From positions 48,628-112,627 of the forward strand of contig JAPPNJ010000053.1 in assembly GCA_028818705.1 (NCBI GenBank): a stretch of DNA of 64,000 bases, read 5' to 3'. A program made the translations under genes and the position numbers. Positions 39,191-47,862 of this stretch are shown piece by piece. This DNA is from Candidatus Poribacteria bacterium (GTDB lineage: Bacteria > Poribacteria > WGA-4E > WGA-3G). The notes beneath the pieces were generated by a model, which worked only from the letters and a program-made list of their open reading frames with translations, did not search any database and was not told the DNA's origin. Each line of letters starts with the position of its first letter. Positions within the stretch are counted from its first letter, which is position 1.

Positions 39191-39219
39191 GTTTAGGGTT
39201 GGGGGACCTAACCCTAAAC
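39191..39219 (+). terminator. Stem-loop after the PQQ/FGE fusion gene
   Basis: GTTTAGGGTT (39191-39200) pairs perfectly with AACCCTAAAC (39210-39219) across a 9-base G-rich loop, 38 bases after the stop. There is no long U-run after it, so it could be a terminator or a protecting 3' end. Confidence 0.5.
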
Positions 39220-39344
39220 GCACCTCCATCGCAGTAGGGTTTTTGCTGGGGTGTTTCTTCAAGGTTTCTAACCTCGCCCCTGCTATCGTATAATAATCTA
39301 TACTTTTCAGGAACCTCGTTGAGATTCTACGCTCTTACCGAGTT

Positions 39345-39773
39345 TCAGCGCTTCTCGTCTGTCCATAAGCATCGGCGAGGTTCGTTCTTCTGATAAGGCA
39401 CTATTTTCGACAAGCCTCCTAATCTATACGTTAAAAACTCATGCCCTGCTTCTATAATATGCCCCTCGTTTGTGGAAATAGGGAATTCTAATTTGGCGAG
39501 AGAATCAAAGGGTTCGATTTCCAGCCATATATCAAGTTCACCTACCACTGTTTTGTAAAAAAATTCCGCGGAATGGCTTTCATGTTTTGAAATCACGATC
39601 ACACCGGATTGTCTAACGTTTCCGTCGGATGAGCAGACCTTCAAACCGACGACAAGATCATCGGTTGGTAGGGGATCCGATTTTATTTTAAACCACAAGC
39701 CGTTGACTGAGTTATCCGCAACGCCCTCGCTGGGAGCAAGTATATGAAAAGCGACACTTGGAATTTCGTTCAT
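39345..39773 (-). CDS. Hypothetical protein, 142 residues
   Basis: ATG at 39773, with GGAG within the 10 bases before it. The protein is soluble, without signal peptide; segments such as NGLWFKIKSDPLPTDDLVVGLKV and GVIVISKHESHSAEFFYKTVV suggest a beta-sandwich (Calx-beta-like or similar). Charged tail EPRRCLWTDEKR. No family recognised. It has its own consensus promoter at 40046-40074 with a long leader. Confidence 0.65.
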   Translation of the reverse strand: MNEIPSVAFHILAPSEGVADNSVNGLWFKIKSDPLPTDDLVVGLKVCSSDGNVRQSGVIVISKHESHSAEFFYKTVVGELDIWLEIEPFDSLAKLEFPISTNEGHIIEAGHEFLTYRLGGLSKIVPYQKNEPRRCLWTDEKR

Positions 39774-40045
39774 AATTGATTCTCCTGTTTTGAACTATTT
39801 TTTTTAAACCGTTGCCGTTGTGTAGCAAGACTGCTACTATATTTCTGGTTTCCGTTTATTCTTGGTTTGCGGGTTTTAACTTAGAAGCGTGCCTGTCGCC
39901 TTATGATAAATTAACGGCTTCTCATCTTGCTACCGAATTCAAGACGATGGGCGGATACGGAGTGGGATTTTCAGGGACATCCTCAATTCCGAAGCCCACT
40001 GAATATCTACATATTCTGATAATTCATTCAAAAAAGGTATAAGAT

Positions 40046-40074
40046 ATTATACTACTTTTATTAACAAATGTCAA
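40046..40074 (-). promoter_or_regulatory. Consensus sigma-70 promoter, minus strand, in a 430-base gap
   Basis: On the minus strand TTGACA (40069-40074), 17-base spacer, TATAAT (40046-40051): a perfect match to the consensus, and stronger than any other promoter in the window. The transcript would start near 40039 and leave a leader of about 266 bases before the ATG at 39773. The leader contains a GTAGCA/TGCTAC hairpin at 39822-39837. The rest of the gap (39774-40203) holds no gene I can support. Confidence 0.65.
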
Positions 40075-40203
40075 GTAAAAATATATTTGCCTATATCATT
40101 TATAAAGGTGGCAGTTTTTGCCAGGCTTTGCGGCGATCGGATCGGAAGCGATGACGGGATAGGGTATGTAGGAGTTTCTATCATAAGACGATATTCCGGT
40201 AGG

Positions 40204-41325
40204 TTAAGAGGTTCTCCCCTGAAGGATCTCTGTCGCTTCAAGTGAACGCTTTAATTTCGCGTGGCTGTATTTCGTATCCTTTCTATCGTTTCGCTGCATA
40301 TCTTCAAAAAACTCAGCCATCAGTATAATAATGGATCGGTACTTTATGAGGGCATCAACATAGTTCTCGTTCAACTTCATGAGACCATCGGTGTAAATTT
40401 CAAGGATATTTTCCAGCAAGATAACAAGAGATTCCAAATACGGTGTGCCGTCTTTGAGACCATATCTCTGCATGATTTTTTTCTTTTTCGTTTTCGCGAG
40501 ACCTTGATAAAGTGATGGAAGGTGTTCACCAATGCACAATAGGTATTCTCCGTAATCGTAGTGTGTGTTCTTTCTGAAAAACGCTTGCTCGGTTTCGCTC
40601 AGATCGAAGCGCCGATCAAGTGCTAACCCGAAATCCGTTAGGTACGGTTTATCTCCGTCTGTGAGGATATTGTTGAAATGGACATCAAAGTGGATAATCC
40701 CGTTTTTCCGCAGAAATGTTATGGTATCGGGTATTTCATTAATGAATGCATCTAATTGGTTTATATTCTTTTCAAACCATTTTGAAAACACGTAAGGGAT
40801 ATACTCTAAAAACAGGATTACCTCGTATTTCGTGTTTGTTCTGTCAACGATGTATTTTCCGATGTTTTCATTGCTATTCCAGTATCTTACATATCTCTCG
40901 TACCACTCCATATCTAAATCTTTCTTTTCTCCAGAACGTGGCACGATTCGGTAATGATACATCAGGGGAAAATTCTCAATTGCACCTTGCAGCACCCAAT
41001 TCGTTGTTCGGATGTGCGTGAGAAGCTCGCGAAAAACCCCGAAGCCAGCAGAACCAACGCCGTAGTTATAGTAGGTAGGTAAATCGTACAGATTCTGGGT
41101 CGAGAACATGTGATTGGACTCAAGCTCCGTGAATGGAATTTTCTTAACGAATACCTTTGACTTCCCCACCTTGATTATATGATTTTCACCCCAACCGCGC
41201 GTGTTCCTTTCACTATCAAAGAGAGAATTCAATTGCTCGTCATCAAGGTACGCAAAATGCGTACTGAGTTTACAATAGGTGTCCACCCTGGTCTTTAAAT
41301 TATTTTTCACGGTTTTTGTTCTCAT
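40204..41325 (-). CDS. Protein-kinase-like protein
   Basis: 373 residues. The kinase core is visible: VGKSKVFVKKIPF (ATP-binding Lys), IIHFDVHFNNILTDGD (catalytic loop near 211, with HFD in place of HRD and the conserved N), and YLTDFGLALD (DFG near 228). The N- and C-lobe lengths are normal, but the glycine-rich loop is degenerate. It resembles Kdo/WaaP- or aminoglycoside-phosphotransferase-like kinases rather than Hanks-type ones. It lies 29 bases downstream of a STAS gene on the same strand, so phosphorylation of that STAS protein is a reasonable guess. Confidence 0.75.
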   Translation of the reverse strand: MRTKTVKNNLKTRVDTYCKLSTHFAYLDDEQLNSLFDSERNTRGWGENHIIKVGKSKVFVKKIPFTELESNHMFSTQNLYDLPTYYNYGVGSAGFGVFRELLTHIRTTNWVLQGAIENFPLMYHYRIVPRSGEKKDLDMEWYERYVRYWNSNENIGKYIVDRTNTKYEVILFLEYIPYVFSKWFEKNINQLDAFINEIPDTITFLRKNGIIHFDVHFNNILTDGDKPYLTDFGLALDRRFDLSETEQAFFRKNTHYDYGEYLLCIGEHLPSLYQGLAKTKKKKIMQRYGLKDGTPYLESLVILLENILEIYTDGLMKLNENYVDALIKYRSIIILMAEFFEDMQRNDRKDTKYSHAKLKRSLEATEILQGRTS

Positions 41326-41354
41326 TGCTAATATCTTCTTGCCAGTAAGCGTCT

Positions 41355-41720
41355 TTAGGTTTCATCTTGCCGAGGATGCTGTAGCAGGGCAGTAACCGCA
41401 GCTTCTTCGCTTTCAAAGCTTTTAAAGACGGTGATTAATCGCGCCATGACAATGAGATTCTTGACGCGCTTGTTCACATTAATCACTGCCATTTTGCCGC
41501 GATGCGGATGAATTCGGGAATAGATGCTCATGAGTGCGCCGAGTCCAGAACTATCTATGCCTACAACTTCTTTAAAATCAAACAAGAGTCTCGGAGGTGA
41601 AGAGGACACTGCGAGTGCCTCCTCTACGGTTTCCGAAACCTCTTTGACGCCTGGGGAGATGATGCTACCCCTCAGTCTGAAAATTAGGATGCCTTTTTTC
41701 TCTGACAGTTCTATTTCCAT
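41355..41720 (-). CDS. STAS-domain anti-sigma factor antagonist, copy 1
   Basis: 121 residues, STAS fold: ILIFRLRGSIISPG at the start, then LLFDFKEVVGIDSSGLGALMSIYSR. The Ser of DSSGLG (about residue 57) is the usual phosphorylation site. In partner switching the unphosphorylated STAS protein binds an anti-sigma kinase and frees a sigma factor. Here the next gene on the strand is a kinase-like protein of a different fold. A paralog lies at 61357. Confidence 0.9.
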   Translation of the reverse strand: MEIELSEKKGILIFRLRGSIISPGVKEVSETVEEALAVSSSPPRLLFDFKEVVGIDSSGLGALMSIYSRIHPHRGKMAVINVNKRVKNLIVMARLITVFKSFESEEAAVTALLQHPRQDET

Positions 41721-41914
41721 AGTGTATATACTCCTAATACTGCTACTCGCATGAGTTAATGATTTTTCTTCTTTTTAGGTGTTTTACTTAAAATGTTTTA
41801 CCTAATTAAACCCTGTTTCTACGAGAAAATTCAGATTTTTTTCAAATCGCGTTTATTTTTTAAAAGCAGACAGACAACCGTCGTCCGGGACATCCAGTAA
41901 GATACACCAATAAA

Positions 41915-41948
41915 TGTGTGGGGCAAGACCGTGCCTTAGCCCCACACG
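41915..41948 (-). terminator. Stem-loop downstream of the VOC gene
   Basis: GTGTGGGGC (41916-41924) pairs with GCCCCACAC (41939-41947): a 9-bp G+C-rich stem with a 14-base loop, 64 bases past the VOC stop on the minus strand, followed by only a weak T-rich tail. A probable transcript end for the VOC gene. Confidence 0.5.
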
Positions 41949-42010
41949 TTTCACCGAGTAATATAAACATTGCGTCCCAAACGGAACCTAAGACTCGGAG
42001 ACCGCAATCT

Positions 42011-42421
42011 TTACTGTGAATAATCGTTCCGTTTCGCTGGATCATCCGTCAAGTATTCAACGAATTCCCATTCAAAACCATCAGCATCAATGAAATATAT
42101 GCGTTTTCGGTAGGGATGTGGTTCAACTTTGTAACCCTCCTCATATCCGGCAGATAGCATACGTTCCCTGATACCTTCAGCGTCGTCAACAGCAAAACCG
42201 AGATGGTTCACATAGGTGCCTTTGCGGTCCCCTGTGAACGGATCCTTGCGTTCTCCCAACGCAATATAAAAATCGTCAGTCCCAAGATGACACCATTTGG
42301 TTCCGTTAGCATTGTCACCACCGCCCCTGACTCGAAAATCTGGAAAGGCAGTTGTTAGGAAATCAATTGATTTCTCAAGGTCATTCACGGTCATGTTCGC
42401 ATGTTCAAGATAACGTTTCAT
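42011..42421 (-). CDS. VOC (glyoxalase/bleomycin resistance) family protein
   Basis: 136 residues. Vicinal-oxygen-chelate fold with two beta-alpha-beta-beta-beta units: YLEHANMTVNDLEKSIDFLTTAF, then KGTYVNHLGFAVDDAEGIRERM and RIYFIDADGFEWEFVEY with the metal-ligand Glu. His residues in the first and third strands (EHANM, VNHLGF) would complete the metal site. Family members isomerise or cleave small organic substrates; which is unknown. It diverges from the Rieske-sigma54 gene across a gap with regulatory palindromes. Confidence 0.9.
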   Translation of the reverse strand: MKRYLEHANMTVNDLEKSIDFLTTAFPDFRVRGGGDNANGTKWCHLGTDDFYIALGERKDPFTGDRKGTYVNHLGFAVDDAEGIRERMLSAGYEEGYKVEPHPYRKRIYFIDADGFEWEFVEYLTDDPAKRNDYSQ

Positions 42422-42620
42422 TTCTAAATCCTCTTCTTGTTGTAGGAGCGAGTGTTTTTGCTGGGGTGTTTCCCCTGCTCGCGACTTCTATACCATCCAA
42501 CTTCGACCTGACAAAGCATTAGTTATCCTTTGTCTTTATCATAGTATTGCAACTTTGATGCCAAACGTTCAGGTTCCTATACAATTGAGACACATCAAGG
42601 TTTCACGGGTTAAAATGAAA

Positions 42621-42724
42621 TTTCAGATTTTTCTGATGTATTTCAAATCTGAAACAAAACCCAAATTAATTGCTTAGCGGCTTTAGAAATAAAGGTTATT
42701 GCACAAATGAAACAATTTTCATTT
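42621..42724. promoter_or_regulatory. Two palindromes upstream of the Rieske-sigma54 gene
   Basis: TTTCAGATTT (42621-42630) and AAATCTGAAA (42645-42654) are perfect inverted repeats with a 14-base loop. A tighter palindrome AAATGAAA, CAAT, TTTCATTT lies at 42705-42724, ending 14 bases before the -35 box. ATGAAACAA also recurs as a direct repeat at 42707 and 42725. The tight palindrome has the size of a dimeric regulator's operator, possibly for autoregulation. The rest of the gap from 42422 shows no gene. Confidence 0.55.
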
Positions 42725-42738
42725 ATGAAACAAAATTC

Positions 42739-42767
42739 TTGACACCTGTCTCACTGTGTGATAATCT
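42739..42767 (+). promoter_or_regulatory. Promoter of the Rieske-sigma54 activator
   Basis: TTGACA at 42739-42744, with TAATCT at 42762-42767 (spacer 17); GATAAT two bases upstream is an alternative -10. The predicted transcript begins near 42774, about 40 bases before the GTG start. Confidence 0.55.
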
Positions 42768-42812
42768 GTAATCTATAGGGAACAAATCTTGTTCACGCGT
42801 GGAGGGAAAATA

Positions 42813-44975
42813 GTGAAGTGGATTAATATAGCGAAAACATCTGCAATTGAACCTGGACAAAGTATCGTCATCAAATTGGACAATGAAAACATTGCAATCT
42901 TCAACACAGGTAAAGAATTTTACGCTATCAATAACACCTGTCCGCATCAGGGAGGGCCGCTCAACGAGGGAATACTGGCGGGTGAAGTGGTTACCTGTCC
43001 GTGGCACGGTTGGCAATACGACCTGAAAAGTGGATGCCCTATTACCACGCCGAATGTCCGAATCTATCCACTTCGGCTTCAGGGAGATATGCTTCAGATC
43101 GCAATCACCCCTGAAGCAGCAGCAAACAACAGGCTAAAAGATACCGTTTTTAAAGAAATAATTGAAACCGACCAGGTCTATGAAACCCTTGAGCAGATTC
43201 AGCTTGGAAAAACGCTCGATGAAGTATTCGAGAATATCTACACTGGACTTCAGGATATAGTGCCGCATAACCGATTGGGTATTGCACTCATTGACGAATC
43301 CTCCGGTAATTTGGTGCAGTGCAAAACGAAATCCAACAGAGAAATCTTACTGGACAATGGGTTTTCAGCAAAAATCAAGGGGTCAAGCCTTGAGCCTATC
43401 CTCAATTCAGGAGAGGCACGGATTATTGACGATTTTAAGGAAATTCTCGCAAGAAGACCAACGAACTGGACAAGATTAATGGTCCAAGAGGGGATGCGCT
43501 CAAATCTGACACTTCCACTCAAGGTGCAGGGTAAACCCATTGGGGTCGTCTTTTTCACCAGCGAAAAACCCCGAGCATTCTCCGAGGCGCATATTAGGCG
43601 ACTGAAACCGATTGCCGGACAACTCTCGATTCTTATTGAAAAAGGGAATTGGACAGACAAGCTCGCCGAAAGCAACAAACGATATCGCACACTTTTTGAG
43701 ATGTCCAACGATGCAATTTTCATTTGTCCATCACTCACAGAAGCGTTCGTTACCGTAAACGAAAACCTCTGTGCATGGCTCGATTACACACACCAAGAAC
43801 TTGTGAACCTGTCCCTGCACGACCTAATGCCTCTCAATGAATTTCAAAGCACCCACGAGACGCTTAAAGGACTCAGCCAACAGAACCCTATCACCTTCCA
43901 AACCGAACTGTACCGTAAAAACAAAAGCCGCTTACCACTGGAAATTCGTGCCATCCGAATTGCGCATGACGAGAGAGAATTCATCCAAGGGTTTGCTCGA
44001 GATCTCTCAGAGGTAAAGGCACTCAGTGCACAACTTAAAGAGCGCCATTCGTTTGGGAATCTCATCGGAAAAAATAGGCAGATGCAGGACATCTTCGAGT
44101 TAATTCAACTCGTCGCTCCCATGAAAACGACCATCCTGATTCAAGGTGAAAGCGGTACAGGTAAAGAACCCATTGCTCACGCAATCCACTATAATAGCGA
44201 GAGAGCCAAAGCACCCTTCGTCCGCGTTAATTGTGCTGGCTTAGTTGATAACTTGCTGGAGAGTGAACTCTTTGGACACGTCAAAGGGGCGTTTACTGAC
44301 GCCATCGCAACGCGCGAAGGGCGTTTCGCAGCTGCGGACGGCGGCACGCTTTTTCTTGACGAAATCGGCGAGTTAAGTCTCGGCACACAAGCAAAGCTGC
44401 TCCGCGTTTTGCAAGAGGGGGAATTTGAAATGGTCGGTTCAACCGAGACAAAGAAAGTAGATGTTCGGGTCATCGCAGCAACAAATCGAGTCCTGAAAAC
44501 CGAAATTGAGGCTGGACGTTTCCGCGAGGATTTATACTACAGGCTCAACGTCGTACCGATTACCCCGCCGCCACTCCGTGAAAGACGAGACGACATCCCA
44601 CTCCTCGTTGAACACCTCATCGAAAAATTCAGTCGGCAGACACAAAAATCTATTCATGGCGTCTCACCCGATGCCCTGGAAATCTTAATAGATTATACCT
44701 ATCCCGGCAATGTGCGAGAGTTAGAGAATATTATAGAACATGCATTCGTTAAATGTCAGGGTGGCAGCATTGAAAAGCAACATCTACCCCTCGACCTTAT
44801 TTCATCGAGAGATGATATTGTTACGCAGGCACTCAGGGAAAGCAATCCACTTGCTGCATTGGAGCGTGAATTAGTTCAACGCGTTATGGAGGAATCTAAT
44901 GGAAAACCACAGCTTGCTGCGCAACGTTTGGGAATCAGTCGCACAACCCTATGGCGAAAACTCAAGGCAGTATAA
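42813..44975 (+). CDS. Rieske [2Fe-2S] - GAF - PAS - sigma54 activator (Fis HTH)
   Basis: 720 residues from the GTG at 42813 (GGAGG 7 bases upstream). Residues about 1-100 are a Rieske ferredoxin domain: CPHQGGP (Cys43, His45) and CPWHGWQYD (Cys62, His65) form the [2Fe-2S] site. A GAF domain (about 115-280) and a PAS domain (about 285-405) follow. The AAA+ domain has Walker A GESGTGKE (about 445), the sigma54-contact loop GAFTDA (about 492; the usual form is GAFTGA), and DGGTLFLDEIGELS. A Fis-type helix-turn-helix ends it (LAAQRLGISRTTLWRKL). NtrC-type regulators rarely carry a Rieske domain, which would allow redox or oxygen/NO sensing. Target genes are unknown. It converges on GH127 with only 3 bases between. 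Confidence 0.92.
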   Translation: MKWINIAKTSAIEPGQSIVIKLDNENIAIFNTGKEFYAINNTCPHQGGPLNEGILAGEVVTCPWHGWQYDLKSGCPITTPNVRIYPLRLQGDMLQIAITPEAAANNRLKDTVFKEIIETDQVYETLEQIQLGKTLDEVFENIYTGLQDIVPHNRLGIALIDESSGNLVQCKTKSNREILLDNGFSAKIKGSSLEPILNSGEARIIDDFKEILARRPTNWTRLMVQEGMRSNLTLPLKVQGKPIGVVFFTSEKPRAFSEAHIRRLKPIAGQLSILIEKGNWTDKLAESNKRYRTLFEMSNDAIFICPSLTEAFVTVNENLCAWLDYTHQELVNLSLHDLMPLNEFQSTHETLKGLSQQNPITFQTELYRKNKSRLPLEIRAIRIAHDEREFIQGFARDLSEVKALSAQLKERHSFGNLIGKNRQMQDIFELIQLVAPMKTTILIQGESGTGKEPIAHAIHYNSERAKAPFVRVNCAGLVDNLLESELFGHVKGAFTDAIATREGRFAAADGGTLFLDEIGELSLGTQAKLLRVLQEGEFEMVGSTETKKVDVRVIAATNRVLKTEIEAGRFREDLYYRLNVVPITPPPLRERRDDIPLLVEHLIEKFSRQTQKSIHGVSPDALEILIDYTYPGNVRELENIIEHAFVKCQGGSIEKQHLPLDLISSRDDIVTQALRESNPLAALERELVQRVMEESNGKPQLAAQRLGISRTTLWRKLKAV

Positions 44976-44978
44976 TGA

Positions 44979-46868
44979 TTACAGAACCCATACCGACATT
45001 TGACTCGTGCCGCGATTGCACCAGGCATAGTAGGGAATCGCTGTAACTTCCAGCTGCCGCTTTTTCGGTTTCGCCTGTAGGTAGAGATTATCTTCCCACT
45101 CGGAAGCATCTAAGACTGTTCCCATGCCATGAATAAGCGTCACACCACCAAGCAGCTCGTCATTAAACGTCGTTTCCAATGCGACATCACCGGAGAGCGT
45201 CAACGTCTGAAAAACGCCATCGGGATTGTCAACATCCTCAAAACAGTAGACAATCGGACCCCGGCGCAAAGCGAAACGTCCCACATTTTCCCGGACAAGT
45301 GGGTGCGCATAGACACGGGCAATAGGCATCTCGAACCGCAGTTCAACACTGTCATCGGCGTGCCACTCCCGCGTAATTGAGAGATAGCCGTTAGGATTCG
45401 CCTCCGGTTTATAGATTCTGCCGTTGACGCGTGCTTCAAATTGCGCACACCAGCCCGGTACACGCAAGTTCAACGCAAAGGAGACAGGCACTTCAGGATC
45501 AATTGTCAGTGTCACATCACCGACCCACGGATAATCGGTCTCCTGTGTCAGTTTCACGGAGACATCGCTTGCGACAGTTGCCTCGGCGGTACCGCCGACG
45601 TATAGGTTCACCCATACGGCTTCGTCCGATTCAGCGTAGATGTATTGTCCGATAGACGCGAGGAGTCGTGCGATATTCGGTGGACAACACGCGCAGCCAA
45701 ACCATTCGTCTCGCGACCGGTCGCCGTAACTCGCCAACGGATTCTGATAGAAAAAGCCCGTTCCATCAAGCGAAATTCCAGAGAGCGCGCCGTTGTAGAG
45801 TGCAGTCTCCAACACATCCATGAAGCGCGATGCCCCGTGCAACAAGAACATCCGATGCGCCCAGAATATCAGTCCGATTGAAGCACAGGTTTCGGCGTAT
45901 GCGGAGAAATTCGGCAATTCATAATCGTTTGTGAAACCTTCATTGTGCCCAGAGGGACCGACACCACCGGTGACATACAGACGCTTTTCTGTCACGTTTC
46001 GCCAGAGCACCTCCAGCGCCTTCAAAATATCGGTATCGCTTGTTTCAGCAGCGATGTCGGCGGCGGCACTGTAGAGATACATTGCACGGACGGCATGCCC
46101 AACGCACTCCGTTTGTTGCTGTATAGGTAAGTGTGCTTGGGCATAGTGCCCTTCAAATTTTCCGTCCCGCGTGAAGTGGTGGCGATAAGCATCAAGCCCA
46201 CCCGGAATATCAGGATTCTCCAGCTCCTTCTCGAAAGTCGATGGAGCGTGTCCGCGTCGGGTGACAAAATATTCGGCGAGTGCGGCATAGCGTGTCTCAC
46301 CTGTGGCATCCGCTAACTTCACAAGGGCGAGTTCAATTCCCTCGTGTCCGGGAAACCCGTCTTGTTTGCCAGGTCCAAAGATGCTATCAATCAGATCAGC
46401 GAATCGACACGCGACATCCAATAAGTTTCGCTTCCCAGTCGCTTGATAATGTGCAACTGCGGCTTCAAAGAGGTGTCCAGCACAATACAGTTCGTGCATG
46501 ATGCCGAGATTCTGCCACCGTTTCGTCGGCTCAACGAGTGTGAAATAGGTATTCAGATAACCATCAGGCTGTTGACTGGCAGCGATCTTCGCGATGACCT
46601 CATCCAGCTCGGCTTCCCATGCTGGGTTCGGATGCGTCGAGAGTGTATACGATGCCGCCTCTACCCATTTGTAGACATCGGAATCGTTGAAGAAAATACC
46701 TTCAAACGCTCCAGACATCAAGCCACCGGCTTTCGCGAAGTTATCTATTCTGCCGGTTTTTCGGCACTGCGCCAGTTCGTGTGGAATCGTCGCCTCGGAA
46801 TTCGTCTTTTGTCGAGGTGCCCAAAACCGGTCGTTAATCGTAACAGCCGTGAAGGGAAGTGCTTTCAC
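44979..46868 (-). CDS. GH127 family (DUF1680) beta-L-arabinofuranosidase-like enzyme
   Basis: 629 residues from a GTG at 46868. GH127 enzymes remove beta-L-arabinofuranose and related sugars, using a Zn-coordinated Cys nucleophile. The motif CACCPPNIARLLASIG (about 391) supplies the Cys residues; ECVGHAVRAMYLYSAAADI and FTNDYELPNFSAYAETCASIG belong to the (alpha/alpha)6 barrel, and SFALNLRVPGW to the C-terminal beta domain. There is no signal peptide, so it would act inside the cell. It is the clearest arabinan- or glycoprotein-degrading gene in the window. Confidence 0.93.
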   Translation of the reverse strand: MKALPFTAVTINDRFWAPRQKTNSEATIPHELAQCRKTGRIDNFAKAGGLMSGAFEGIFFNDSDVYKWVEAASYTLSTHPNPAWEAELDEVIAKIAASQQPDGYLNTYFTLVEPTKRWQNLGIMHELYCAGHLFEAAVAHYQATGKRNLLDVACRFADLIDSIFGPGKQDGFPGHEGIELALVKLADATGETRYAALAEYFVTRRGHAPSTFEKELENPDIPGGLDAYRHHFTRDGKFEGHYAQAHLPIQQQTECVGHAVRAMYLYSAAADIAAETSDTDILKALEVLWRNVTEKRLYVTGGVGPSGHNEGFTNDYELPNFSAYAETCASIGLIFWAHRMFLLHGASRFMDVLETALYNGALSGISLDGTGFFYQNPLASYGDRSRDEWFGCACCPPNIARLLASIGQYIYAESDEAVWVNLYVGGTAEATVASDVSVKLTQETDYPWVGDVTLTIDPEVPVSFALNLRVPGWCAQFEARVNGRIYKPEANPNGYLSITREWHADDSVELRFEMPIARVYAHPLVRENVGRFALRRGPIVYCFEDVDNPDGVFQTLTLSGDVALETTFNDELLGGVTLIHGMGTVLDASEWEDNLYLQAKPKKRQLEVTAIPYYAWCNRGTSQMSVWVL

Positions 46869-46911
46869 AATTCAGTCTCTCATTTTATAGTAGATTATAG
46901 CGTTACTTATA

Positions 46912-47085
46912 CAGCCTTAACCCGCGAGGTTAGGAATGCACGTCGCATTTAGGCGTGTACGCCGCAAAACCTCGCCTACCTTCAGCCTTAACCAACGAGG
47001 TTAGGAATGCACGTCGCATGAACCAACGCTGAATGCGCGTATGGCATTCAGCGGGGCGTGTACGCCGCAAAACCTCGCCTACCTT
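46912..47085. repeat. Two tandem copies of a hairpin repeat; copy 2 has a 32-base palindromic insertion
   Basis: Copies at 46912-46982 (71 bases) and 46983-47085 (103 bases) share CAGCCTTAACC, CGAGGTTAGGAATGCACG and CGTGTACGCCGCAAAACC. Each carries complementary arms CGAGGTT and AACCTCG. Copy 2 has an extra segment whose centre is a perfect 10-bp hairpin, CGCTGAATGC and GCATTCAGCG. It lies between GH127 (start 46868) and the lipoprotein at 47127. Confidence 0.8.
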
Positions 47086-47126
47086 GTGGAGATTGAACAT
47101 TTTAGGTTAATGCGGGAAATGAAGTA

Positions 47127-47804
47127 TCATCGGCTTCTAATGCTAACCTGCTGGAACGTTCCCTGCGGTAAGTATTTTCCAAGTACGCGCTCAATGTCTA
47201 CTTGGGTAAGTTGCTGGGGTGTAATTAAAAGACATTGATTTCGCGAATCCGCAGCCCAAGACTTTTCAAAGTCAGCGTAACTGATCCGTCGCTCGCTAAG
47301 GCTGGTCGGATTTTGGAGAAATACTTCGCTTAACTGATCGTTATACTGCGACACAGGCAGGATTTCTGGGTTGCGTCCTTGGAAACGGATCATCACAATC
47401 GGAGCCCACCCGTTGGCAATAAACGCCTTCAGAACATCAAGCGACCCATCGGAGATAATAGCGGCATGCCGGACTTGCGCTCGCGTCGTTGCATAAAAAT
47501 CGTTAAGTGCGGTTCTACTACCTGTGCTTGGAGGTTCTTTGAAAGCGTTTCTAAGGTAAGGCATTTCTTGCAAACGGACGGTAGCACTTCCGGGTAAACT
47601 CGCTTGACCTGCTGTTGCTTGTGCTGTTGTGGCACCCTCGGCGGCCTTGGCAGCGGTTTCAGGGACATGGTACTGGCTTTGAGGAGGCGGCCCGCAATTG
47701 ATCGCTAAAAGCACGAAAACAAGCGACACAATACAGGTGCGCACGGTTGAATATGAAGAACTCGTAAGTAATACTTCTCGTAAAGAAAACAGACAGCGTT
47801 TCAT
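47127..47804 (-). CDS. Putative lipoprotein of unknown function, C39-like fold possible
   Basis: 225 residues. A hydrophobic N-terminal segment (CIVSLVFVLLAINC) ends with Cys 37 in a lipobox-like sequence (LAINC; Asn at -1 is unusual). A low-complexity A/T/Q stretch follows (about 47-70), then a domain with LDVLKAFIANGWAPIVMIRFQGRN and CLLITPQQLTQVDIERVLGKY. This resembles the second half of peptidase C39-like domains but without a visible catalytic Cys, so I leave the function open. It is on the same strand as the Gfo/Idh/MocA gene upstream of it, 58 bases away. Confidence 0.6.
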   Translation of the reverse strand: MKRCLFSLREVLLTSSSYSTVRTCIVSLVFVLLAINCGPPPQSQYHVPETAAKAAEGATTAQATAGQASLPGSATVRLQEMPYLRNAFKEPPSTGSRTALNDFYATTRAQVRHAAIISDGSLDVLKAFIANGWAPIVMIRFQGRNPEILPVSQYNDQLSEVFLQNPTSLSERRISYADFEKSWAADSRNQCLLITPQQLTQVDIERVLGKYLPQGTFQQVSIRSR

Positions 47805-47862
47805 AATTTAAATTCTCCTTGCTTACAGAAACAATTTGCGCCGAAAATGGCTTACTATCCTA

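Noticed and set aside
39812..40042. 76-codon plus-strand frame as a gene
   Set aside because: It overlaps the leader and promoter region of the minus-strand gene and has no clear ribosome binding site.
46912..47085. CRISPR array
   Set aside because: Only two copies, directly adjacent, without regular unique spacers; they look like a tandem hairpin repeat.
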